From an uncultured Sulfurimonas sp. (lineage in GTDB: Bacteria > Campylobacterota > Campylobacteria > Campylobacterales > Sulfurimonadaceae), in contig CALCGG010000118.1 of the NCBI GenBank assembly GCA_937900945.1, positions 1 through 37,351 of the forward strand: a stretch of DNA of 37,351 nt, given 5' to 3'. Both the position numbers and the translations under genes were made by a program. Positions within the stretch are counted from its first letter, which is position 1; every line of letters starts with the position of its first letter. Positions 17,950 to 26,969 of the stretch are shown piece after piece. Below the pieces are notes generated by a model. It was not told where the DNA came from. It was given only the letters and a program-made list of their open reading frames with translations, and did not search any database.

Positions 17950-19281
17950 ATGAACATAGTCATTGCTGGTGCTGGACAAGTAGGATACTCTCTAGCAAAA
18001 GCTCTTATGGAAGAAAATGAAGTTACAATAATAGACAGTAGAGAAGCGGCAATAGAAGAGATAGATGCTTCTTTGGATGTTTTAAGTATTTACGGTAATG
18101 TTGAAGATTCCTTTACCTACAGAAATATTCAAAAAGATATCGATTTATTTATTGCCGTTACCAATTCAGATGAAGTAAACCTCTTATCCTGCTTGATAAT
18201 AGACAATATCGTAAATGTAAAAGAAAAGATTGTCAGATTAAGAAATGATCTTTTTTTTAATGAAAATATAAAAAATAAACTGGGCATCTCTACCATGATA
18301 GCCCCTGCTCAAGATGTTGCCGAACATTTTAATTATCTTGCTGATTTTCCACATATAAACAATGTTAAAACTTTTGATTTCACAAAAGCTTTTTTACTCT
18401 CAGTTAGAGCATATAAAGAATTTGAATCTGCACTCATTGCGACCTTCATCAACAAGTTTGATAACAAAATAATAGTTGCAGGAATTGAAAGAGATGAAAA
18501 ATTTTTCATACCTGGTGAATCTGATATATTTATGCCAAATGATCTCATATATTTCCTAGCATTTCCAAGTGCTATAAATTCATTAAAAGAGATATTTTCT
18601 GATATATCAGATAAGCAGGATGTAAAAAACTGTATTGTATATGGGGCCAATCAAGTTGGAATAGAAGTATCTCGTGTTTTAGCAAATAAAAATTTAAACG
18701 TTAAGTTGATTGATAAAAATTTAAAAAATTGTCAAAATGCAAATAGTATTTTAAAGAATAGTGTTGAAGTTATAAAAAGCAGTTTTGATATGGATTCTGC
18801 TATTGAGAATTCATTTGCGTCTATCAATGTATTTATTGCATCAACAATGGATGATGAATTTAATATTATAAAATGTATAGAAGCAAAACAAAAAGGTATA
18901 AAAAAGGTTATCGGGATTAATAACAGTGCCAAATATTCTACATTAATGAGAAAATTAGGTATCGAGGTGATTCGCGGAGAAAAAATGAGTGCATACTACT
19001 CAATACTGGAGAATATGAATGCCTTCAAAATTATCACTCAAAAAACATTTTGCGGTGAAGAGGGTACTATCTATTTAAGAGAGATAAAACAAGATTCAAA
19101 ACTTCTAAACGCCAAACTCTCAATAAATAATAAAATAATCGATAAAGGGAACTTTTATGTCCAAAGAGACAAGAAATTTATTTTATACAAAAATATAGAG
19201 ACACTTCTGCAAGATGACATCCTTATAGTATTTGCACAAAAGAAAGATTCAAAGTTGATTTCAAATTGGCTGAAACAATAA
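17950..19281 (+). CDS. trkA: Trk/Ktr potassium uptake regulatory NAD-binding subunit
   Basis: MNIVIAGAGQVGYSLAKALMEENEVTIID; two RCK-type halves (CIVYGANQVGIEVSRVL). Confidence 0.92.
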   Translation: MNIVIAGAGQVGYSLAKALMEENEVTIIDSREAAIEEIDASLDVLSIYGNVEDSFTYRNIQKDIDLFIAVTNSDEVNLLSCLIIDNIVNVKEKIVRLRNDLFFNENIKNKLGISTMIAPAQDVAEHFNYLADFPHINNVKTFDFTKAFLLSVRAYKEFESALIATFINKFDNKIIVAGIERDEKFFIPGESDIFMPNDLIYFLAFPSAINSLKEIFSDISDKQDVKNCIVYGANQVGIEVSRVLANKNLNVKLIDKNLKNCQNANSILKNSVEVIKSSFDMDSAIENSFASINVFIASTMDDEFNIIKCIEAKQKGIKKVIGINNSAKYSTLMRKLGIEVIRGEKMSAYYSILENMNAFKIITQKTFCGEEGTIYLREIKQDSKLLNAKLSINNKIIDKGNFYVQRDKKFILYKNIETLLQDDILIVFAQKKDSKLISNWLKQ

Positions 19282-19307
19282 GTCTTTATGGCTAATGTCT
19301 TAAATAA

Positions 19308-20750
19308 ATGAATACAAAAAATATATTAAAATTTATTTCAATAGTTGGAGTCGTAGTATTTATTGCTCTTCTTATTCCTCCTATTATTGGATTTTTTTAC
19401 GGTGAGGATGTAACTGTATATTTGCTTGTCATGTTGTCATTATTAGCCGTAAATGCAGGAATATCTTACACTCTAAAAGACCACCATCTTTCTCTTGATA
19501 TAAAAGAAAGCATCATTTCCGTAAATTTAGTTTGGTTACTTTTAGGAATCGCCGGTGCACTTCCTTTCATGCTGATGTCCAACAGCGGATTTGCAGATGC
19601 ATTTTTTGAATCCATAAGTGGATTTACGACAACTGGGGCAACAGTTTTTACAGATATCGAAGCTTTGCCTCACAGCATACTTATTCATAGAAGTTTAACG
19701 CATTGGCTTGGCGGCATGGGTATTATTGTTCTTGGAATTGGTCTTTTACCTCTACTTAATCCCAATGGCTCATTAACACTTTTTAAAGCAGAATCTACTG
19801 GAATTTCTTTAGATAAATTTTCTCCAAAAATTAAAGATACTGCAATTAAACTATGGGGGATTTATTTTCTTTTTACATTTGCAGACTTTGTATTACTCAT
19901 GATTTTTGGTATGGATTGGTTTGATGCAATCAACCATGCTTTTTCCACAATTTCTACCGGTGGTTTTTCTACAAAAAACAATTCTATGGGATATTTTACA
20001 AATGACCTTATAATTTGGACAACTACTTTTTTTATGCTTATCTCGAGTATAAATTTTTTATCTCATATAAGATTTTTTTACGGTGATAGAAAAGCTTATT
20101 TTCATGAAGAGTTTAAGTGGCTGCTTTCTGCTGCTTTACTCCTTTCATTTCTTCTATCTTTAGTTCATTATTTTAACAGTCATGACAGTTTTTATGCAGC
20201 CCTTATGCACTCCTCTTTCTCTATAGTATCTGTAATTACAACAACAGGATTTGCAACAATAGATTATGGAACATGGGGTAATTTAGCAGTTATGCTCATA
20301 TTATTCTCTATGCTTTTAGGTGGAAACACAGGCTCAACTGCAGGCGGTATAAAAACTATAAGATTTATTATATTTTTTAAAAATATAGCTTTTGAAATTA
20401 AAAAAACACTTAACCCAAATACAATCGCCACCATGTTTGTAGATGACAAGAAAGTAAAAAGCACTACGATACGCTCTATATTTGGATTTTTATCTTTATT
20501 CTTTTTAACAATCTTTATGACTATGGTTTATCTATATGCGAGAGGCTACGATGAGATGAGTTCACTCTCAACAGCTATTGCTGTAGTTGGAAATATAGGA
20601 CCTGGATTTGGACTCACCGGACCTAGCAATAATTACGGATTTTTTACTTGGTATGACAAACTTGTATTATCATTTTCTATGATTGTCGGAAGGCTCGAGT
20701 GTTATACTGTTTTTATAATTTTTAGCAGTAGTTTTTGGAAAAAATTCTAA
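19308..20750 (+). CDS. trkH: Trk-type potassium transporter membrane subunit
   Basis: SGFTTTGATVF, HWLGGMGIIVLGIGLLPLL, STGGFSTKN, VITTTGFATIDYG, GGNTGSTAGGIKTIR. Confidence 0.95.
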   Translation: MNTKNILKFISIVGVVVFIALLIPPIIGFFYGEDVTVYLLVMLSLLAVNAGISYTLKDHHLSLDIKESIISVNLVWLLLGIAGALPFMLMSNSGFADAFFESISGFTTTGATVFTDIEALPHSILIHRSLTHWLGGMGIIVLGIGLLPLLNPNGSLTLFKAESTGISLDKFSPKIKDTAIKLWGIYFLFTFADFVLLMIFGMDWFDAINHAFSTISTGGFSTKNNSMGYFTNDLIIWTTTFFMLISSINFLSHIRFFYGDRKAYFHEEFKWLLSAALLLSFLLSLVHYFNSHDSFYAALMHSSFSIVSVITTTGFATIDYGTWGNLAVMLILFSMLLGGNTGSTAGGIKTIRFIIFFKNIAFEIKKTLNPNTIATMFVDDKKVKSTTIRSIFGFLSLFFLTIFMTMVYLYARGYDEMSSLSTAIAVVGNIGPGFGLTGPSNNYGFFTWYDKLVLSFSMIVGRLECYTVFIIFSSSFWKKF

Positions 20751-20773
20751 AAAAACAATTCAAATTGTTTTTT
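20750..20773. terminator. Bidirectional rho-independent terminator
   Basis: AAAAAACAATT-CA-AATTGTTTTTT between convergent trkH and the methyltransferase gene. Confidence 0.75.
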
Positions 20774-20776
20774 GAC

Positions 20777-21775
20777 TTATTTTTTTCTAAATCTTATCAT
20801 TTTAAATCGCTCGCCTAAAAAATTTGGCATGATAAGCATTTTTGCCTTTTCAAGTTCTTGTTTATATATTTTCTCTTCTACATTGTCTTTGAGTATCTCT
20901 AAAAGCTCTAATATACCCATATCGATGAGTGCTACCATTTGAGCTTTTAACTCAATAAACTTTACCCCTGCTTCTTCATAGGCATCTTTTACATGTGCAA
21001 ATGTCACATCATAAGTTATGTCTGATTTTGCAAACAGCTCTTCTCTTTTTATCTCTTCATCAAAAAATGGGATAACTTTATGTTTTTCATAAACTCTTAT
21101 AGAAAAGTCTGGTCTGGCTTGCATCTCTCCATAATCAAAACTCATGAACTCAAACTTCTTACATGCAGAGGTCATCTCTTTTGCAAACTCTTCATAACCG
21201 ATAGCTATCTCGCCTCTGTCTTTGTGGTATTTTTTTGCTTTTTCATCTACCCAAGAATTCTCGACATCAAAAGAAACTTCATGTCCCTCAACTCTTGCAG
21301 TTTTTCCTTTGTAATAAAGCTCACATGGGAAGGCATCAAATATTTCATTTGCTATGAAAAAACCGTTTTCGCATTTTAACTCACTTAATGATTTGTAGTG
21401 GGTCAGTGAAACGGCATCACCGAAAGAATCTTTAAAATAGTTTGCTTGAAATTGTTGCAAATCATCAAATCTTTCTATGATTACAAACTGTAATGTGTCC
21501 AGCAGTTTTGGTCTTAGTGTGTAGATAAATTCTATTACATCCGCTAAAAAGTAGCCATGATGAGCGCCAATTTCACAAACAGTTCCATTTTTTTGCAAAA
21601 AGCCTTCATCAACCAAAGAGATTATATGCTTGGCAATTGTACCGCCAAAAAACTTGCTTGTACTTACGGCAGTGTAAAAATCGCCGCTTTTACCTATGTT
21701 TTTATAAGTTGCATAGTAGCCGTCTTCACCATACAACCACGCACCCATGTACTCACTAAATTTACGAGTCGGCAT
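20777..21775 (-). CDS. SAM-dependent methyltransferase, MidA/NDUFAF7 (COG1565/DUF185) family
   Basis: KFSEYMGAWLYGEDGYYATYKNIGKSGDFYTAVSTSKFFGGTIAKHI; CEIGAHHGYFLADV; FFIANEIFDAFPCELY. Confidence 0.9.
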   Translation of the reverse strand: MPTRKFSEYMGAWLYGEDGYYATYKNIGKSGDFYTAVSTSKFFGGTIAKHIISLVDEGFLQKNGTVCEIGAHHGYFLADVIEFIYTLRPKLLDTLQFVIIERFDDLQQFQANYFKDSFGDAVSLTHYKSLSELKCENGFFIANEIFDAFPCELYYKGKTARVEGHEVSFDVENSWVDEKAKKYHKDRGEIAIGYEEFAKEMTSACKKFEFMSFDYGEMQARPDFSIRVYEKHKVIPFFDEEIKREELFAKSDITYDVTFAHVKDAYEEAGVKFIELKAQMVALIDMGILELLEILKDNVEEKIYKQELEKAKMLIMPNFLGERFKMIRFRKK

Positions 21776-21798
21776 TTAGTGCCTCCCTGCATTGAACT

Positions 21799-23022
21799 TT
21801 AGTTCTGATCATTCTTATACATCTCATAAAGCGTTAAAAGTTCAAGCTGTTTATCTATCTCAAATATGTTTGAATCTATCTTTTGAATTTCAACAGAGTT
21901 TGCTAACAAATCAACATCATATTCTGTCTTATATCCGGCATGAAACAAATCTTTCGTATCTGTAAGCAGTTTTTCATAAATCTCTATATTTGTCATACTT
22001 AGGAGTTTCTTTTTATCAAGATTGCCTATATTTTGCATCACTTGTTCAAAAAGTGCTTTGAGTTCTCTTTTTTTATCTTCTACAACTATTTTTGATTTCA
22101 GATAGGAAATTTTTGATGATTCAATATCTCTAAATGTATTTATATCAAGAGGTATACTGGCTTTTACACCATAATCGTAATAATCTCTTTCAGTTGTACC
22201 ACTTGAGTTAAATTGAAAAGGGCTGTCACTTTTCGACCAATTGTATCCGGCTGTTATACTGACTTTTGGAAGATATTTTGCAACTGTTATATCTTTATTG
22301 TATTTACTTTTTTCTGTTTCACTTTCAGACATATTCAGAACTATATTTTCGCCTAAAAATTTATCTTCATCCAACAGTTCTAAGTGCGGTATCTGTGCAT
22401 TCTCATAAGAGATATCACTGATAGCCTGAAATTTTGAGACAAGCTTTTCTTTACTTGTTTGTATATCATAAAGTGCCTGTATCACTACGTTTCTCTCGAT
22501 AATTGCATTGTCCAAAAATCCAGAATCAAGCTGTCCGTTTAAATACTGCTCTTTTTTAAGCTCCAAGTTTATCTCAGAATTTTTTATTAAATAATTTTGT
22601 TTATCTATCTTCAAACTTGTCTGTTTTATCTGCATTAAAAGCGTGATAGCATCTTTTATTAATTTTCTTTTTGCAACATCAACTGAATAGTTTGAGTAGA
22701 CTCTCGAAGCTTCTGCAAATTTAATACCGTAGTAAATCCCGCCACTTTGAAAAATAGGCTGATCCATTTTTATAGCGGCATTCTCTGCAGTTTGTTCATC
22801 TACGTAAGGGTTACTTTTTGAATAGCTATACTGCAAATTAAGCGGTGCTATCCATGAATCACGAAGTTTAGAACTATCTGCTTCTATTTTCTTATAATCA
22901 TATGAAAACTGCTCTTTTTTGTTTTCTGATATATATGCCTCTAAATTTTCACTATTCTGTCCTGCAAGTAGTAAATTGCTACAAAGTAGAGACAGCGCGA
23001 TTAAGAGAGTTGAAACCTTCAT
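21799..23022 (-). CDS. TolC-family outer membrane efflux protein
   Basis: Signal peptide MKVSTLLIALSLLCSNLLLAG; duplicated coiled-coil/beta layout with LPKVSITAGYNWSKS and VKASIPLDINTFRDIESSKISYL. Confidence 0.85.
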   Translation of the reverse strand: MKVSTLLIALSLLCSNLLLAGQNSENLEAYISENKKEQFSYDYKKIEADSSKLRDSWIAPLNLQYSYSKSNPYVDEQTAENAAIKMDQPIFQSGGIYYGIKFAEASRVYSNYSVDVAKRKLIKDAITLLMQIKQTSLKIDKQNYLIKNSEINLELKKEQYLNGQLDSGFLDNAIIERNVVIQALYDIQTSKEKLVSKFQAISDISYENAQIPHLELLDEDKFLGENIVLNMSESETEKSKYNKDITVAKYLPKVSITAGYNWSKSDSPFQFNSSGTTERDYYDYGVKASIPLDINTFRDIESSKISYLKSKIVVEDKKRELKALFEQVMQNIGNLDKKKLLSMTNIEIYEKLLTDTKDLFHAGYKTEYDVDLLANSVEIQKIDSNIFEIDKQLELLTLYEMYKNDQN

Positions 23023-24160
23023 CTATTTCCTCTTTTGTAATTGTAAGTGGCGGCAAAAATCTTAAAGTATTTCTGCCGGCTTTTAAAACCATAACACCTT
23101 CATCTCTTGCATTATTTATAATTTTTGCTAAAGTTTCAGCATCGTTTACTCTAAGCCCAGCCATCATACCGATACCTACTTTTTGAGTAAATAAAGTTTT
23201 ATGTGCGTTGTAAAACTTTTCTAAAGCTTTGTCAAACATAAGCATGTTTATCTCTAACTCACCACTCTTATCATACTCAGTTAAAATATCCATTACTTCA
23301 CATATTGCAGTTGAGCTTAAATAATTTCCGCCAAAAGTTGAACCATGGTCACCTGCATTGAAAATATCTTTTTTAGTAGTCATGACAACACCGACAGGAA
23401 CTCCGCCGCCGACACCTTTTGCTAAAGTTACTACATCAGGTTCTATCTCATAAAGATTTGAAGCCAAGAACTTGCCAGTTCTGTAAACTCCGGTTTGGAC
23501 TTCGTCAACCATCAGTAAAATATCTTTTTTCTTTAACATTTTTGCCAAATCTTGAACTTTTTGCTTATCCTGAGGCTGAACTCCGCCCTCACCTTGAACA
23601 AGCTCAATCATAACTGCAACAGTATGTCCATCTATCAAAGATTCTATCTCATCAATATCTTTAGCATAAACAAAGCCATCAGGAAAAGGGCCAAAATAAT
23701 TATGCATAGAAGCTTGTCCCGTAGCCTTGACCGTTGTTATTGTTCTTCCATGAAATGAGTGGTCTAAAGTGATAATTTTATATCTTTTTACTTCGCCGTC
23801 TTTTTCACCATATTTTCTTGCAATTTTAATAGCACCTTCATTCGCTTCCGCACCACTGTTTCCAAAAAAACATTTCATGTCATAACCGCTGGCTTCAACC
23901 AATTTTTGGGCAGCTTTTGCCTGAGGTGCGATGTAGTAAAGATTTGACATGTGAATCAAATTTTTTGTTTGTTCGCACAATGCATTTGTCAGTCTTTCAT
24001 TGCCATGACCAACACTGCAAACAGCTATTCCAGATGTAAAATCAATATATTCTTTACCATTAGCATCCACTAATCTTGCATTTTTACCACTGACAAACTC
24101 TACATCTGCTCTCGCATATGTAGGTAAAACATACCTTTTATCTAATTCTTGTGTATTCAT
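22979..24160 (-). CDS. argD: Acetylornithine aminotransferase (class III PLP aminotransferase)
   Basis: GKEYIDFTSGIAVCSVGHGN, FFGNSGAEANEGAIKIARKYG, DEVQTGVYRTGKF, LAKGVGGGVPVG, STFGGNYLSST. Confidence 0.95.
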   Translation of the reverse strand: MNTQELDKRYVLPTYARADVEFVSGKNARLVDANGKEYIDFTSGIAVCSVGHGNERLTNALCEQTKNLIHMSNLYYIAPQAKAAQKLVEASGYDMKCFFGNSGAEANEGAIKIARKYGEKDGEVKRYKIITLDHSFHGRTITTVKATGQASMHNYFGPFPDGFVYAKDIDEIESLIDGHTVAVMIELVQGEGGVQPQDKQKVQDLAKMLKKKDILLMVDEVQTGVYRTGKFLASNLYEIEPDVVTLAKGVGGGVPVGVVMTTKKDIFNAGDHGSTFGGNYLSSTAICEVMDILTEYDKSGELEINMLMFDKALEKFYNAHKTLFTQKVGIGMMAGLRVNDAETLAKIINNARDEGVMVLKAGRNTLRFLPPLTITKEEIDEGFNSLNRAVSTL

Positions 24161-24246
24161 AATTTACCTGATATTTTTTATTAAGATTATATCTAAAAAT
24201 GATAATAAATTCTCACATGTAACACTCCATAATACCAAATGCAGCA

Positions 24247-24396
24247 CTACTTGAAATTTAAAATATTTTTTAATCTAGCAAAAAAGCTCTCCTTTTTGGC
24301 TAAATTCAATTTTTCTTGTAGTCGAACTTTCTCATCAAGCTGTTTTCGCAAGGACTCAAGTTTGCGTGGTTTCATTAAATAGTTATTGTTTTGCAT
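24247..24396 (-). CDS. 49-aa basic/helical small ORF overlapping the MotB-like gene (not in ORF track)
   Basis: MQNNNYLMKPRKLESLRKQLDEKVRLQEKLNLAKKESFFARLKNILNFK*; start overlaps the 24383 stop by 14 nt. Confidence 0.45.
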   Translation of the reverse strand: MQNNNYLMKPRKLESLRKQLDEKVRLQEKLNLAKKESFFARLKNILNFK

Positions 24397-25576
24397 TATT
24401 TAATTCTTCTTTGTTTAAATAATTCATCAGTTCTTTTACAGCTTCTTCATTTTTGATACGAAATTTTATCTCTATCCGTCTTGAGGCATCTTTATCTTCT
24501 ATGCTATCTTTTAGTATAGGCTCAGAAAAAGAGCGTCCGCTTGCATTGAGATATTTTTCAAAAAGTTTTCTGTTTTTTGGATATTCTTCATACAAGAAAC
24601 TCATAACAGCCAATGCTCTTTGTTGAGACAAATTTAGATTATAGAGATAAGAACCATCAGAGTTTGTATGCCCTTCTATCGTTATGGTATCTACATATTG
24701 GCGCATTTCTTCATCACTAAGCAAAGTGTCTATATATGTACCCAAAATGCGGCTAAGCTCTTTTTTTGCTTCTGCCTTTAAAATAGCTTCTCCCTGATTA
24801 AAAAGGATGTTCGAAGAAAATCTTAAAGCTCCACTTTTTGGGTCAATATTTATAGAATCACCCATTTTCTCTTTCAATCTTTGAACAACTTTGATTTTAA
24901 TTCCGGTTAAATTTTTTATCTTTGTGCGGGTGATATTCAAATCTTCCACTACTTGTTGATAAGCTCTTTTTTTGATTAAAAGCGCTTTTTCAAGTTGAAC
25001 AATCTCATCATCTCTTAGCTGAATCATATTACTGTCTAGCGTGTGACGTCTGTTGTAATCAGTGACAAATGACTGGAGTTGCTGTATCTCTGCCTTTGAG
25101 TTATTTAAGTCGCTCATTAATGATTGATTTGAATATGTTAATGTTTCAATGTTGTTTTCATTCTCTAAAAGTAAGGCTTTTAAAGATTGCATCTCTGTTT
25201 CACTTAATGCTAAAGATTCTGCTTTTTGCGATATATCTGCACTTAACAATACAATAGTGTCATTTAATTTTGCAGTCTGACTCTCCAAAAGAGAGATTTG
25301 TAAACTAAGATGCGTATTTTCTGCCCGTGCTGACAAAAGTTCCTCTTGTATCTTTGAGAGTTTTTTCTTTTTTTGTGACAAACTCTCTTCGCTCATATGT
25401 AAGGCTTCTTTTTCTTTTTCTAAATCTGCACGAATTGTCTGTAAATCACTCTGAATTAATTCACTCTTAACAACTATCGCTCCAACAACTAAGATAAAAA
25501 CGAATAATAAACCTGCCATCAAATCTGCATAAGATATCCAAAAATTTTGGTCCTCAGTATGATTTCTTTTTAACAT
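24383..25576 (-). CDS. MotB/ZorB-like protein: N-terminal TM, long coiled coil, C-terminal OmpA-like peptidoglycan-binding domain
   Basis: NFWISYADLMAGLLFVFILVVGAIVV (MotB-type TM with Asp); coiled coil ~residues 35-215; OmpA-like ITIEGHTNSDGSYLYNLNLSQQRALAVMSFL. Confidence 0.88.
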   Translation of the reverse strand: MLKRNHTEDQNFWISYADLMAGLLFVFILVVGAIVVKSELIQSDLQTIRADLEKEKEALHMSEESLSQKKKKLSKIQEELLSARAENTHLSLQISLLESQTAKLNDTIVLLSADISQKAESLALSETEMQSLKALLLENENNIETLTYSNQSLMSDLNNSKAEIQQLQSFVTDYNRRHTLDSNMIQLRDDEIVQLEKALLIKKRAYQQVVEDLNITRTKIKNLTGIKIKVVQRLKEKMGDSINIDPKSGALRFSSNILFNQGEAILKAEAKKELSRILGTYIDTLLSDEEMRQYVDTITIEGHTNSDGSYLYNLNLSQQRALAVMSFLYEEYPKNRKLFEKYLNASGRSFSEPILKDSIEDKDASRRIEIKFRIKNEEAVKELMNYLNKEELNNAKQ

Positions 25577-25579
25577 AAC

Positions 25580-26878
25580 TTAGTCGTTTCCATTCTCTTT
25601 AAGTTTTGATAGCTGAGTTACTATCTGTGCCGTTTCGGAATCTATCATCTCAAGTGTAGTCTGCAGTTTATCTAAAAACTTGGCATCAAAAGAATCCATC
25701 TTCGTTTCAAAAGACAAACCGATCATGTCAATATCTTTTTTTAAAGAATTTACATTTTGGATAACACCGCTATATAAATTTTTTATATTATCTGCACTGA
25801 TATTTGATAATGATTCGCTAAGCTTTTTAGTGCTTTGGCTTAAAACTTCAGCAACCATACTCGCATGTGAGAATTCAGATTTTAAAGCGTTATTCGCTTT
25901 GCTGAAATGAATATTTTGCTCTTCCAAATTATTTGCAAACAGTTCAAATTTTTGTATGATATTTTCAAGCGTATAGGTTAATCTTTTTTGTCCTTCAAAT
26001 ATATCATCTTGTTGATTTGTAGCATTTTCAAACATCTTTGCCACTTTCGTTGCAGCTTCTTGTTCGTGTTTTATGATTTGCTCAAATACATTGACTCTTT
26101 GTGCTAAAGTTTTATTGAGTGAATTTATAAAATCTTCCGATGAGATAGTATCAAACACTGTATTAAGCTTTTCAAAATTTTCCATACTTTTTCTAAAGTA
26201 AGTCTGTTCTATCTCCTCTTTACCCCAAAAGAAATCTCTTGTATACTCTTTTATCTCATTTGCATCATTCTGAAAACGGCTCATCCCTGTTTTTTCAAAG
26301 AAAATCCACCATAAAGATAAAAAGATACCATAGATAGAAACATAAAATGCAGTCCCTACTCCACCTAAGAGTTTTGATATTTCCTGCTCCAAGAGTTGTG
26401 TAGTCTGCACTGAAAAATCAGGCATAGAAACAGCGATACTAATAAACGTTCCCAAAATACCAAGAGTTGGAAATACACCTGCCGCAACGGATGAAAAATT
26501 TTCATTTCTTAATGTTTTTGATATTTCGCTCAAAAAGTCATCAAGCGATGCATTTGCTTTTTCTATCCCGGCAATGGAGAGCAAGTTTTTATTCATGTAG
26601 AGAATGAGCTTGTTTTTTACTAAAATAAAGTTTTCTCTTAAGGTACAAGATGCAAAATAAGCATTATGTTTCATAAAGAAAATATATATTAAGAAAATAC
26701 CGCCTAACATCATGACACTATGTATCTTGATATTGAAATTTATAATACCGATATATCCGGCGATTGAAAACAGAAATAACAATAAAGGAACTGATATCAG
26801 CCAAAAAAGCCGAATACTACAATTTTTTCCTCTTCCTAAAATAAATGAAAGTTCATCAAATACTTGTTCTGTTACCAT
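25580..26878 (-). CDS. MotA/TolQ/ExbB-family proton channel with long cytoplasmic coiled-coil tail (ZorA-like architecture)
   Basis: Two N-terminal TMs; FSSVAAGVFPTLGILGTFISIAVSM and KLLGGVGTAFYVSIYGIFLSLWWIFFEK; ~220-aa helical tail. Confidence 0.85.
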   Translation of the reverse strand: MVTEQVFDELSFILGRGKNCSIRLFWLISVPLLLFLFSIAGYIGIINFNIKIHSVMMLGGIFLIYIFFMKHNAYFASCTLRENFILVKNKLILYMNKNLLSIAGIEKANASLDDFLSEISKTLRNENFSSVAAGVFPTLGILGTFISIAVSMPDFSVQTTQLLEQEISKLLGGVGTAFYVSIYGIFLSLWWIFFEKTGMSRFQNDANEIKEYTRDFFWGKEEIEQTYFRKSMENFEKLNTVFDTISSEDFINSLNKTLAQRVNVFEQIIKHEQEAATKVAKMFENATNQQDDIFEGQKRLTYTLENIIQKFELFANNLEEQNIHFSKANNALKSEFSHASMVAEVLSQSTKKLSESLSNISADNIKNLYSGVIQNVNSLKKDIDMIGLSFETKMDSFDAKFLDKLQTTLEMIDSETAQIVTQLSKLKENGND

Positions 26879-26969
26879 ATTTTTTCCTATACTGATTTTT
26901 CACAAAGATTATATCAAAATCTATCAAATGAAAAAGTATTTATGCATATTATGCTAGGAAAACAACCTT

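Noticed and set aside
24383-26878. Full Zorya defence system
   Set aside because: Only A/B-like components are present; no ZorC, ZorD or ZorE-like gene lies in the neighbourhood, so a defence call is not supported.
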